Part shown: piece by piece, positions 44,761 through 54,350 of the stretch
Numbering within the stretch: the first letter of the stretch is position 1
How the letters are laid out: every line of letters starts with the position of its first letter
Source: Molanna angustata
Taxonomy: Eukaryota > Arthropoda > Insecta > Trichoptera > Molannidae
Assembly (NCBI GenBank): GCA_963576475.1
Contig: OY754978.1
Coordinates: forward strand, 11,834,799 to 11,898,798
Length of the DNA: 64,000 bases
Direction: 5' to 3'
Program-made: the position numbers and the translations under genes
Notes under the pieces: model-generated
The model's database searches: none
The model's input: only the letters and a program-made list of their open reading frames with translations
Told to the model about the DNA's origin: nothing

Positions 44761-45625
44761 ATTTAAACTCTTTTCCCAAAGATGACGTTAGAATCTCTGA
44801 TGCCACCAAGTTTTAAAATATATAAATAGATATACGAAATAAAAAAAATGTTTCAAATTAATAACAATTCTTCTCTACTCTCCCCTCTATCTTTTTTTTT
44901 ATTTATTCATTTTTATTTTATTGATATATTTATGTTTATGTTTTTAATAGTATTAACAAAGGAATATTAAATTATTATGTAGAATCGTTAAAGATTTTTT
45001 AAACGTTAATATTCGGGAATCAGTAGGGTTGTTAGATAGTATAGAGACCTCCTCAGAGCCTAATCCTTTGATATGTTAAGTATCTGGATGGGTGAATTGA
45101 AAGCTTGATGATGCGTTTGTTGCATTTTATTTTGCTCTTTTAAATAATTTAAAATTTACGCATTGATCCGATAATTCTTTTGAGGAAGTGTATAATGGTA
45201 ATAATAATAATTGAGTGTTATTATTTGTAGTGCTAAATTGTTATTAATATCATTAGTAAATCAAAATTGTTATAAATATCATTAGTAAAAAAATATTAAC
45301 CTTTTCAAAGCTCTTTTAAGTAGATAAAATTAATTAGGTAAATTATTAAACAATTGCTGGAAGGAGAAAAAAAAATTGTTATAAAAAAAAGAGAAGCAAA
45401 AATAAAGAACAAGTTCATTATCAGCACATTTGTATCCGCACTACAAGAATTCCAAACATAACCTATACCAGTCGCATTTGTATTTCATAAAACCAATTTC
45501 AGTCATATTTAAACAGTTAATAAGTAAGAGTAGGTATCTTCACTACATTCATAGTTTGCATAGTTTTTTTTATGTTTTTATTTCACATTAATTGGTACAT
45601 ACCATAAACACATTTTAACTCACCA

Positions 45626-45670
45626 AATGGTTGGATGTAATTACCATATGGCAATAAGCCCGTAATTTTG
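45626..45670 (+). repeat. LINE/SINE hairpin tail fragment
   Basis: GGTTGGATGTAATTACCATA then TGGCAATAAGCCCG, just downstream of the OBP 3' end. Confidence 0.55.
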
Positions 45671-45843
45671 TCCTTATTATGTAATGTGTGCAAAATGTTA
45701 CAAATAAAAATAATACTTATTGTTTCTTCATTGGATAATACGTTTATTTTTTTTAATATTCAAATACTTAACAAATTAACGGAGAAAGGATATATCTTTA
45801 GCAGGTACATGTTTTTTTTTTTGTTAACAAGTTTATTTTTTTA

Positions 45844-45995
45844 TTACTGCTTCGTCTTGCGCCCTTCTCTCAATTCCTTGACACGACTTATTATACAGAA
45901 ACTAGATGTCACCATTACTTTACATTTATCTGGTTCAGCGTTACCCAGCTCAACACAGTCATGGAGGATTTTCTTAACGTGCTCCAACATCTTGC
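45844..45995 (-). CDS. OBP exon 3 (C4-C6 and stop)
   Basis: A TTTTCAG acceptor precedes the exon. It encodes 49 residues with C4 (LHDC), C5 (PDKC) and C6 (SSFC), and ends in a basic, hydrophilic tail before TAA. Possible AATAAA signals overlap the stop and lie at 45832-45837, which is unusually close, so the true poly(A) site may be further downstream. Confidence 0.85.
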
Positions 45996-48900
45996 CTGAA
46001 AATAATTAAAAAATCAAACAAATCACAAAAGATTTTTAGATGCTATATAAAAGTAAGCCAGGAATGCGTTCAGAATGAACGCCGAGTACACTTAGTGACG
46101 CTCTAAGCCTTTCAATGACCAGAAACAGACGCTCTAAAGACACACTAGTTCAGATTGTAGATCGAGTGAACGCTTTGTAAAATTGTCGGGTTAAAAAACG
46201 CTCTGACATTAACTGTTGACTTCTATTTTATCTGTGGTAAGATTACTTCAATTTTTTTCTGTGGTTGACGTTATATTATCTGGTGACAATATGCATTCAC
46301 AAAGAGGTTAATTAAAAAAAATCGTCTGAAAGTTTCAAATAAAAGGTCAGAGAGCATTATTTACCTCATTGCCCAATTATTCCTAAAATAAGACATGTAT
46401 GACAAACGACATTTTACATTTAAAACGCCCTAGGCTGCGTTCAGATTGAAACGCCACTTGAAAGCGTTGTGTGATTGATGTGAAAAACGCCATAATCTGC
46501 AACTTCAGGTACATCCGACACTCGACGTCGAGTGTTTTATCTGAATGCTGCCCAGAAAGGCTTCAGACAACCATGAAGCGGAAAAGGCAAAAGATTCAGA
46601 GGTCACTCTCATCGACCAAACAAAGTATCATTATCAGAGTATCATCAGCTACAGGATCTTCAACTACCACATTGTTAAGGTAGGTGGGATGAGATTGCAA
46701 TATGACAATTAAACCACATATTTGGTGCATAATTTAATAAATAAAGTTATCCCACAATAGGTTTATTCAATCACATGAAAGGTTATATTTGCAAGAATAC
46801 GAGTATTTTTTTGAAACTCATGATTTACAATGAACTTGACAATAGAAACAGCTAAACGCTATACTTCGGCGATTAGCATTTGCAAAAAACTACTGCATTA
46901 ATTTAATTTCAAAATTAACAATCACATTTCAGATGTAATAAAACTTGTAGTATGAATTTAAGTTACATTTCACGTTCCTTAAAATCCACTAAATTCTGAT
47001 ATATGAACAATATTATGTTAATTCAATTATATAACAGTGCAGAAAATTATGTGAATAATAATAATTAGTATTTATAAAGCGCCGTTTAGTGATAAAATAT
47101 CACTGCAAGGACCTTATGGCTTATTTGTTGGCTCTACGAAACAAGGTAGTCTTAAGAAGTCTACCGAAGGTGTCAATGCTCTGAGCTCCACGTATGTCAA
47201 GAGGCAATTTATTCCACTTGAATGGCCCGCTGACACTGAATCTGCGATCATAGTAAGCCGCCTTTGACACAGTTCTTGAATTTCTCTGGAGCCAAGTCGT
47301 TCAGAGACTTAAACACCACCAGGTATACCTTATAGTCTACTCGTTCTGAACATCAGCTCCAAGCGTTGATCTATCTGTTATCTAGCTGATAAATTACAAA
47401 TAGTTACTTACCGCATAAATATCATTACAGTAATCCAGCCTTGACACAACAAATACATTTGTGAGAGTTTTAGCTTCGTTTTTGGGAAGTACGGTGGATA
47501 TCTTTCAATTTAATGTAATTCTAAACGGTGATAGAATTATGTGAATTAATTTTAAAACGTGTTATTTGTATTTCTCTTATGTGTGATTGTGGTGTGAAAT
47601 CAATTCTAATAGGTGATAATAATAATTGATTATTTCCTTTAATATTTACCGTTTGGTATATTTTTCTGAATGTTCTCTAGAATTTTAGATTCGCTTATCT
47701 TATCATTGATCATGACTCCCATTTCAGTGGCCATACAAGCGAGACCACAGCCGTCAGTTCCCTGGACCACTTGAGTTATGTACTTTGTCAAAGTATCTTC
47801 CGGAATATTTAGATGTTAAAAAAACACTTAAATTATAACAACATTGAACTCATAGATATTTTTACGTGAAGTGCATTTACTTAATTCGTATAGATATTAT
47901 TATATTTGATACAAAATTCGGTTCATATCGCAAAATCTAAAAAAAGCCACAACAATTTCTAAACAGAAAAAAACGAGTGTAATGTGGCCAACACTAATTT
48001 CTCCATTACACGTAATTGTACAGTTTTTTTCTTGAAAGTTTGACAATGCCTAAATGCTCTTTTGAAGATTGTATTTCTATTGAATCACAAATTTAAAAAA
48101 ATTAGAATAAGTCGATTTTCCAGACCGTGAGAAAATTTTTAAGGTTTAATAGATGAAATCATAGAGAATCAAAAGATGAACCGTTGTCTATGGAAAACTA
48201 ATCAGCTCTAAGTTAATGTACATCATACACATGGTATCAGTATGAAGTTCATCGGCCTTTAAGTTTGGACTGTACAGAGGACACAAATTTTTATATTTGT
48301 GTACAGCATACGGATTACGGCATAAGGCATACGGATTACGGCCTAAGGCATACGGATTACGGCATAAGGCATATGGATTACGGCATAAGGTATACGGATT
48401 ACGGCATACACACAAAAATATCACGGCGAAACTCAACGTATGCACTATTCCATTGAGAAATTGATGTAAGTAAAATATGCTTTAAAATTTCGAAATCATG
48501 ACTCTCACTATTCAATAGTAGTGGAGAATAAAACAAATTTACACGTCTTTATCGAACATTTTGAACAATAGGAGACGTGTAAGTACCTATCACGCAATGT
48601 ATAGGTGAGAATGAAGCAAAACATGTACCTACCTATGCCAAAATATATAGTATGACGTTCGGTTTTATCTGCCTACCCCAAATAGGGGATTGGCGTGTTT
48701 TCTATGTATATAACAATTCAACGGGAACTTATTGATAAAATTCCATAGCATATTAACAAAAAATTGTTTTATGCAAATAAAACGATTAGTTTTTAGTTTC
48801 ACTTTTTACTATCCATTATTATATAATAGTGGAGAGTCATGATTTCATATTTTTAAGCGAATTTTTTACAAACAACTATAAAAAAAATATATATACCTAC

Positions 48901-49826
48901 TAATATAGGTTCTATTTAATTTTTAAGATTTCTATCATAAAGTGACTAGTATCGGTCACTAGCTGATCATCTTCAGAATGTGTCAGCTAGTTATAGTGAA
49001 ACTAAAAAATCATTTCAATTATTAATATTTTTATTTATGTATTTTTGAATTGGTTGGTATAGTTGGCTGTATGCCCTATGCAACATTTCTAATCAAATAT
49101 ATTCTTATATTATATCAATAGAATATTTTTATACGTAGTTACATATACGCAAACATTGGATTTCGACGAATTACATTGTATTAAACTATCAAAAATTGTT
49201 TACTTTTTCGATCGACAATACATGATGGAATTCCATTATAATATATTAAAATAAAACACATTTATAATTTTCTTCCACTTGGTTTACCTTGATTTACTAG
49301 TTTCGCTCTAGACGAGCATCTTCAGAGTAGAGGAGCATCTTCAGAGTACTACTCTGAAGATGCTCGTCTAGAGCGAAACAAGTAAGTCAAATTAAACCAA
49401 GTGGATGAAAATTATAAATGTGTTAAATTTTAATGTATAAAAAATTGGATTAATAGGGAACAAAATAAAATGGCATAGTTGGTGAACGTTGCGTAATCGT
49501 ACAAAGTTTTCACGCTAACTGGCCGATAACAGGTTGTAAGCCCTGCAAGTTCCTTCATTTCCCGGTTCTCCTGTAATATTCCAACTTCGTCTCCTTTGAG
49601 ACGAAATTTGTCATAAAAAACATTGTATTGTTGACATTACAAAAATATAATTTTCTTCTAGTCAAGATAAGTATCAAAGTATTTTTACCTCTTTGCGACA
49701 TTTCAAAAATGCTTTTTCTGATTGTTCTTGCATTTCTTTGAATCCTTGTTTGTTTCCAAGACACAATGAGAACAGCGAAAACAAAACTAAACATGGAAAC
49801 AGTTTACTAAACGACGTGTCTGTCAT
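45844..49826 (-). CDS. Odorant-binding protein gene, three exons (150 aa, possibly splice-defective)
   Basis: Joining 49826-49689, 47812-47650 and 45995-45844 gives a 150-residue secreted protein of the classic insect odorant-binding (PBP/GOBP) family, which carries small hydrophobic odorants in sensillum lymph. A hydrophobic signal peptide covers about residues 1-24. The six family cysteines are C1 in FLKCRKE (residue 43), C2 and C3 in GCGLACM, C4 in LHDC, C5 in PDKC and C6 in SSFC. Spacings are C1-24-C2-3-C3-41-C4-10-C5-8-C6, matching the family (C2-3-C3 and C5-8-C6 are diagnostic). Exon 2 to exon 3 joins cleanly in phase 1 (G|GTAAAT ... TTTTCAG|GC). Exon 1 has a good phase-0 donor (GAG|GTAAAA). 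Coding homology at exon 2 begins at LNIPED, where the two bases before the exon are AT, not AG, so a functional transcript is not certain. Introns are about 1.9 and 1.65 kb and are full of repeats. Ligand and tissue cannot be inferred. Confidence 0.85.
46545..46679 (+). other. Short open segment with splice-like donor, function unknown
   Basis: The plus frame from ATG at 46545 reads 45 codons of protein-like composition (ends FNYHIVK) and stops at AAG|GTAGGT, a good donor. A CTGCAACTTCAG acceptor lies at 46490-46508, but its frame shifts before this segment. It lies antisense inside OBP intron 2. I recognise no family. It could be a decayed exon or transposon fragment. Confidence 0.2.
47121..47505 (-). 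mobile_element. LINE relic (RT C-terminus) in OBP intron 2
   Basis: Frameshifted reading frames give VVSRLDYCN, then VYLVVFKSLNDLAPE, then FSVSGPFKWNKLPLDIRG and a final lysine before TAA. These are the conserved C-terminal blocks downstream of the reverse transcriptase palm in CR1/L2-like non-LTR elements. At least two frame changes make it inactive. Its upstream limit is uncertain. Confidence 0.7.
47650..47812 (-). CDS. OBP exon 2 (C2 and C3)
   Basis: This 163-nt exon encodes LNIPEDTLTK at its start, then GCGLACMATEMG with C2-X3-C3, and ends in phase 1 before GTAAAT. Upstream is a T-rich tract and then AACAT directly before CTA (Leu). An AG is expected where AT stands. The nearest AGs (about 20 bases on either side) open frames that stop within a few codons after joining exon 1. 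The frame immediately upstream also has a TAA, so the exon cannot extend further. Confidence 0.85.
48306..48405. repeat. 21-bp minisatellite (about 5 units)
   Basis: The unit is CATACGGATTACGGCATAAGG-like. Because 21 is a multiple of three, both strands stay open and mimic a 7-residue peptide repeat (HTDYGIR on plus, ALCRNPY on minus). It lies inside OBP intron 1, so coding use is unlikely. Confidence 0.85.
49254..49432. repeat. Large near-perfect palindrome
   Basis: Arms of about 75-80 bases (AACACATTTATAATTTTC ... and its complement) meet at GAGTACTACTC. The core repeats a GATGCTCGTCTAGAGCGAAA block, once directly and once inverted. This is probably a fold-back remnant of a mobile element. 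Confidence 0.8.
49440..49615 (-). repeat. Fold-back family A, one arm (OBP intron 1)
   Basis: GGTGAACGTTGCGTAATCGT, CCGATAACAGGTTGTAAGCC, CTCCTGTAATATTCCAACTT and CGTCTCCTTTGAGACG. It ends about 75 bases from OBP exon 1. Confidence 0.75.
49689..49826 (-). CDS. OBP exon 1 (signal peptide and first cysteine)
   Basis: The exon is 46 codons from ATG to GAG, ending at a GTAAAA donor. Residues 1-24 are a signal peptide with a Leu/Phe-rich core and likely cleavage after LCLG. The mature N-terminus begins near NKQGF and carries C1 in FLKCRKE. The intron position just after C1 is the one usual in moth pheromone-binding protein genes. Confidence 0.85.
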
Positions 49827-49883
49827 TTTGAAAATTTTCAAACACATCCGATTGAGAACTGCAAATATAATTGAAAAATTTCA

Positions 49884-49919
49884 ACTGACGCTCACATCTG
49901 ATATCGAGTCCATATATAT
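49884..49919 (-). promoter_or_regulatory. TATA box and TCAGT initiator of the OBP gene
   Basis: On the minus strand a TATATAT motif (49912-49919) lies about 32 bases upstream of the A of an arthropod initiator TCAGT (49884-49888). That is the canonical TATA-Inr distance and would give a 5' UTR of about 59 bases before the ATG at 49826. Motif and spacing are seen; use as a start site is inferred. Confidence 0.6.
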
Positions 49920-50189
49920 GTTGTCGGGGATTTCATTCCACATAATATGTTACGTAAAAAATATTGGGTACTTAAAAAGTAATAAAATAGCTTAATCATC
50001 ACATTCTAATGATCATGAAAAACATATGATATTCAACAATGCATTTTTTATCCTTTCAACATATTTTAATTATTATAAAAAACATCCATCCATTTCCTAC
50101 GTGACATTGTAAATTAATTATTATATTTTATTTATGCTTCTCATATAAAATATATGTGCACATGAATAATAATAAAAATGATAATATTG

Positions 50190-50536
50190 ACAAAATACGT
50201 AGAAACACATCTAATAGAAATATCAATACCAAACACATCAAATCTACAAAAAAAAACATTTGGAAAAATCAACAAATACATACCGTTAGCAGAACAAATA
50301 CATACCGTTAGCAGAACAAATACATACCGTTAGCAGAACAAATAAAATCACGATGGAAACAAGCAAAAGTAACAATAGTCCCAATAATATTATCGAATAC
50401 AGGAATCATACCAAAAACACTCCAAAAAAATATAGACATACTAAAATTAACCCCATACGTCATCAGCAACATACAAAAAACTACAATTATCAACACACGT
50501 ACAATAGTGAGAAAATTTCTACAGGCACCACTTTAA
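50190..50536 (+). mobile_element. LINE C-terminal fragment carrying a 22-bp triplication
   Basis: Frames give ETHLIEISIPNTSN, KYIPLAEQIKSRWKQ, VTIVPIILSNTGIIPKTLQK and IINTRTIVRKFLQAPL before TAA (50534-50536). This is the KY-x-x-LA-x-EI-x-x-x-W ... VPI(V/I)IS-x-TG-x-(I/V)P-x-x-L ... QK-x-x-(I/L)-x-T-x-x-x-(I/V)R-x-FL ending seen in several insect LINEs. Triplication of the KYIPLAEQ segment adds 44 bases and breaks the frame. Confidence 0.7.
50270..50341. repeat. 22-bp tandem triplication
   Basis: Three exact copies of ACAAATACATACCGTTAGCA (plus GA), lying within the LINE coding sequence about 450 bases upstream of the OBP start codon. Confidence 0.9.
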
Positions 50537-50659
50537 ACAATATTACAGAAATTTAATTTTTATTATTACCATCATAAATTATATACATAATAACTAAATC
50601 ATTTGAAAACTCCTCCGTTGTTTGGTTTATTTTTACCGGTTACTCCGCGAAGAGACTGA

Positions 50660-50871
50660 ATAATAATAATACTAAACACTTCCTTGCACCCTGCGCAAGC
50701 GGCGAGTCTATTGCCGCATGGCAATTTCTTCCAACTAACCACTGTTTTCAGCCCAGAGAAGCAATATTTGCGAGAGAAATGAATTTAAATAAATTTCTCC
50801 CCTGCTGGGAATCGAACCCAGGACGCCCGTACAGATGCCAAACGACTTACCAACTATGCCACGGCGGTCGG
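50660..50871 (-). mobile_element. SINE1, full-length
   Basis: The reverse complement of the 40780 copy: tail CACCCTGCGCAAGCGGCGAG, hairpin TTGCCGCATGGCAA, GGGAATCGAACCCAGGACGC (B box) and CCAACTATGCCACGGCGGTC (A box and 5' end). Confidence 0.85.
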
Positions 50872-50969
50872 CACATGCATAAATTTCATAAAAAAATAAC
50901 AAACAAAACATTGAAATAATAATTTTCTTATGAAAAATATATTCCTATTATGTCTCAATCTATAAATAA

Positions 50970-51023
50970 GTTACTCATATATGAAAAGTTACTCATATAT
51001 GAAAAGTTACTCATATATGAAAA
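50970..51023. repeat. 18-bp tandem repeat, three units
   Basis: GTTACTCATATATGAAAA repeated three times exactly. It reads KLLIYE on plus, but the surrounding ORF has no support. Confidence 0.9.
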
Positions 51024-51069
51024 ACCCATTTGTGACATAAAAATGCATTGTTTACTCTCTTCTTTTGTT

Positions 51070-51840
51070 TTAATCTTGAAGATTGACAGGCAGCAAAGTG
51101 ATGCATATCTTCCTCAATTCAGGTCGGTCTTTAGCGACCGTCTTCAACTCTGTGTAGGAGGTGCACTTCATGTCGTGGCATACCTGTTCTAGATACTCCC
51201 GGCGGGGACGCCCTCTACCAGTTTTTCCCTAAATCCATTCCCTCCAAGATGGTGTGTAGAAGTCGTGTCGCAACACATGGCCTATACAATTTGCACGCCT
51301 TTTTGGTATAGTTTTTGCCATGTACCTGGTTTCTTAAATTTTGCTGAGAACCTCATAATTTGAACCTGATATGATGCCTCCAAGATATGCCAAGTATTCC
51401 TCATCTCGAGCGCCTCCAAACTTTTACGGTCTCTATGCACCATTTCTAACAACTATATAGCAAAATACTCCACACATATTTACTAGTAATTTTCTGAATT
51501 AAAGGTTCATATTAGATGGGTCGATGGCAGAGCGGTTTTAGTAATCCAGTGGCCGCGAGTTCGAATCCTGCCTCGACCGATTTCGTTCACCTATCGCACA
51601 AGCATTTATGCTTATTTTAGGGAATGTAGGAAAATGTATATGTACTTGTTTAAAAAGGGCATATTCATTTAAAAATATATATATTGGACTTGAAGATTTT
51701 TTGTTTATGGCGAGTTGTGCTTGGTGAATATGACTGACTGTCTACTTCTTTACTTTGTCCAACGTCTTTGAACGGCCATCTAATGTGATCCTGCTCCTTA
51801 GATAGACAAATTCTCTCGCATTATTGGCCACAGCTCCAGA
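51070..51840 (-). mobile_element. LINE relic split by SINE2
   Basis: On minus, 51840-51690 gives ANNAREFVYLRSRITLDGRS, and 51440-51070 gives RRANCIGHVLRHDF, GRGRPRREYLEQVCHDMKC and ELKTVAKDRPELR. These are consecutive C-terminal LINE blocks, the first related to FIYLGSRISQDGRS at 36.6 kb. SINE2 at 51515-51672 sits between. Several frame changes and stops. Confidence 0.75.
51515..51672 (+). mobile_element. SINE2 with anticodon-arm deletion, inserted in LINE relic
   Basis: GATGGGTCGATGGCAGAGCG runs straight into GTTTTAGTAATCCAGTGG: about 11 bases present in the 34631 copy (AGTACGCTGGG) are missing. B box GAGTTCGAATCCTG and the full tail are kept. Confidence 0.8.
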
Positions 51841-52817
51841 CATCAGTAAATATATATTTCATTACTTGTACAAAATATATATTTTGGGATCAAAGAGAAT
51901 ATTATTTAATAAATACATTGAACTCTTCTGCACCAATACAATTTCAATTGCACATTTACATAAATGTCTATCAACACTACATCTGGTGAAATCTACGTTT
52001 ATGAAGATATTTTATGCTACTATTGGTTCAATTTCTTTCAATTAACAAAAAAAATCATAGAAACCTGTTAAAATTCGTAGAAACATGGTCGTTTGACAGA
52101 TGAAGAAGAAAGATGTAAGGAACAAATAGGGTTAAGTTAATAATTCGAAATTTTCTTTTGTCCTGATGCGTCACATTTATCAAAAGGCACAGAATTGCTT
52201 AGCATTTCCTTATGTATCATTTGTAACGCATTCATACCACTGCAATATCATTAGCAACATAAAAAAATTAAATGTAATAAACTGAGAATATTCGCAATTA
52301 TTTCTGAAATATTCATATTATGCATGAGAATTATTTATATGCCAAAGCATGAATATTTATAATAGTTTTGAATTGTGCTTTTAGTAAAATGATAAACGTT
52401 TGTTTGACGTGTTCAATTAAATGACCTGTATTAAGGTAAATACTGCAGCAAATCTAAGATATAGTACTAAATTTGATGTTCGCGTGAGGGCACTTTTGAA
52501 ACAATGTAAAAAATTAAAACGGAATGACTTCATTTTGACATATTATTTGATATTTCACAAAATTCAACTAACATAATTCAATAAAGTGGTTGTTAATACA
52601 AAGTGAATTTATTATTTTTATTTATCAACAATTTTTACACAAAAAATTATATTAAATTCGGATTGATTCATTACAACATCACCGGTATTAATTTTATTTT
52701 TTTCATATCTACTTATTTAAAAACTAAAACTCCATTTGAAAAGTCATTTTACTTGACGTATGTTAATCAAAGTTTTTTCGATTACATTTCTGGACCATAT
52801 ATTTTTTAATTGCAATA
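51841..52817. other. AT-rich interval, nothing recognised
   Basis: ORF 52603-52809 is low-complexity Phe/Ile/Tyr-rich and compositional. Confidence 0.4.
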
Positions 52818-53000
52818 ACCGGTCTAATATCAGTGGTTTATATCAATTCTTTATCGACAATGTTCATACATCTCCAGTTAATATATCCTACCTGTATCTC
52901 TTAATAATTAAAAAAAATATGTCTTGTTGTTAAAATTTCTTAAAACTCACAACATCGAACTGTAACTTAATCTTGAACTTTTTTATATTCTCCTAAAACT
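52818..53000 (+). mobile_element. Decayed copy of the 8.8-kb LINE tail
   Basis: CGGTCTAATATCAGTGGTTT, CATCTCCAGTTAATAT and TTGTTAAAATTTCTTAAAAC align with 9000-9170 but with stops. Confidence 0.65.
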
Positions 53001-53151
53001 GCTCCTAACTCTCTTTTTTTATTTATATTTTCATCCAAGGCATATAGCACTCTAAATAGGGTGAATTGCCATACAAAGCAAAACAAATAATTAAAATAAT
53101 TAAATTTTCAACTCAATTTTCAAATTTTTTCACTTATAAATATAATTGTTA

Positions 53152-53228
53152 GAGAGAAATGTAAAACCCAGGAAGAGGCCTATATCCAGCAGTGGAGTGA
53201 AAGGGGCTGAAAACAAGAAGTAGAAAAT
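53152..53228 (+). repeat. Duplicated 3' end of a LINE coding region
   Basis: AATGTAAAACCCAGGAAGAG, GCCTATATCCAGCAGTGGAG and GGGGCTGAAAACAAGAAGTA repeat almost exactly at 53669-53742. Confidence 0.8.
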
Positions 53229-53274
53229 CTGTTTCGCTTAAAGAGCATCTACAAAATGGATAAATGGAAAAAGT

Positions 53275-53580
53275 TTTTATTTTATTGAGTATACATAATA
53301 TAAACACATAGTACTAAAAAAATTAAATTAACACATTTTTTTTTTAATAGGCACTGTCCCAATAAAGTTAGAAACTTGTGCTTGGGACAGGAAAAAATTC
53401 AGTAATTTAATAAAATTGATAGTGGAACTCCACCAATAGAATTGACAGTTGGAAAATTAGAAACAATGTTTTTTTCATTTTTTCTTTGTAAAAAGTATAT
53501 AATTTTGATTGTTTTTTTTATACATAAATATATAGGCAGGTATATACCAGTTTTTAATATTTTTATTCGAACTGTCTTTA
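53275..53580 (-). repeat. Minus-strand LINE 3' segment between the duplicates
   Basis: TTTATTTTATTGAGTATACA and AATAGGCACTGTCCCAATAA followed by a short GTTAGAAACTTGTGCTTGGG block, A/T-rich; orientation as other (TAAA)n ends. No coding block. Confidence 0.35.
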
Positions 53581-53584
53581 TTTT

Positions 53585-53745
53585 GTAGGGAGACCACAGA
53601 GGATATGGACTGACGATATTGTCGAACTGGTGGGACATGGGTGGAAGCAGAGTGCCCAGGATAGAGAAAAATGTAAAACCCAGGAAGAGGCCTATATCCA
53701 GCAGTGGAGTGGAAGGGGCTGAAAACAAGAAGTAGAAAAACTGTT
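53585..53745 (+). mobile_element. Endonuclease-RT LINE C-terminal fragment
   Basis: One frame reads RPQRIWTDDIVELVGHGWKQ, then SAQDREKCKTQEEAYIQQW: the GRP-x-x-(R/K)W-x-DDI ... W-x-x-x-AQDR-x-x-(W/C) ... EAY-x-x-QW ending of arthropod LINEs. Confidence 0.8.
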
Positions 53746-54350
53746 TTTTTTAGAATCATTTAACGAAAGCGCCCGTTAAACTTATCTCAAAGATAAAAGT
53801 TATCCCGTCTATCGGTACGATATGTTTTGTTTGTCGTATAAAAAAGGCGAGCCAAGACAAACTCCGTATTACAAACATGCAAGAAAAGTTCTAAAAGCGA
53901 ACTTGGGTAGGTAATATTTACCAACCATCGCATCGTATGAAATCTGATAGAGACATACGGTATCCATTGTTCGCCGCGATTTTCATAGTAATGTCTCCCT
54001 CGGCGGTTTTTACGCGGAATAAAATCACCATTTTAAAGAGGGAAAAGGGAAAATATTCTCCAAACCGTATTGAATTTCTAGACAACAACTACATACACAC
54101 GACGCGTCTCCAACGAATCTATGAGACGCGACAGGCATACGATATATTTTATTTTGCGATACCATGATATATGAGACTGTGGCAAATTGTGGTACTTGCC
54201 GCCTCAGGAACAAAAGAATATAATAAATTTAATAGATATACGTTTCACTGTGATAAGGAAACGACGAGAGCCTTTTTTTACCACTTAAAAATATTATGTT
54301 AAATAATGTATTCGCACATACTTTCTCTCCTATTTTCCTATTCCTACCTA
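53746..54350. other. No gene; CpG-bearing stretch
   Basis: 53760-54160 is richer in CpG than its flanks (CGTCTATCGGTACG, CGGCGGTTTTTACGCGG, ACGACGCGTCTCC). ORF 53937-54167 has no domain. A fragment resembling TTTTACGCGGARTRAA recurs near 61770. Confidence 0.3.

Larger units (their letters stand above)
45996..47649 (-). other. OBP intron 2
   Basis: The intron is about 1.65 kb with GTAAAT and TTTTCAG ends. It holds a LINE relic in the same orientation (47121-47505), a short opposite-strand open segment with a splice-like donor (46545-46679), and two direct copies of a GCGTTCAGA-type sequence near 46070 and 46435. Confidence 0.7.
47813..49688 (-). other. OBP intron 1
   Basis: The intron is about 1.9 kb with donor GTAAAA and an abnormal 3' boundary. 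It contains a 21-bp minisatellite (48306-48405), fragments of repeat C near 48440-48540, a long near-perfect palindrome (49254-49432) and a half copy of fold-back family A (49440-49615). Confidence 0.6.

Noticed and set aside
46070..46460. MITE bounded by GCGTTCAGA motifs
   Set aside because: The two motif copies are in direct, not inverted, orientation and no target duplication is visible.
47813..47845. U12-type (minor) intron to explain the odd OBP acceptor
   Set aside because: TTTTTTTAAC resembles a minor branch site, but the donor is GTAAAA rather than GTATCC or ATATCC, so this explanation is weak.
48306..48405. CRISPR-like array
   Set aside because: Units are contiguous with no spacers and the DNA is eukaryotic.
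53399..53759. Overlapping minus ORFs of 109 and 94 codons
   Set aside because: Antisense to the LINE fragment at 53585-53745 and extending into AT-rich tail; no domain.
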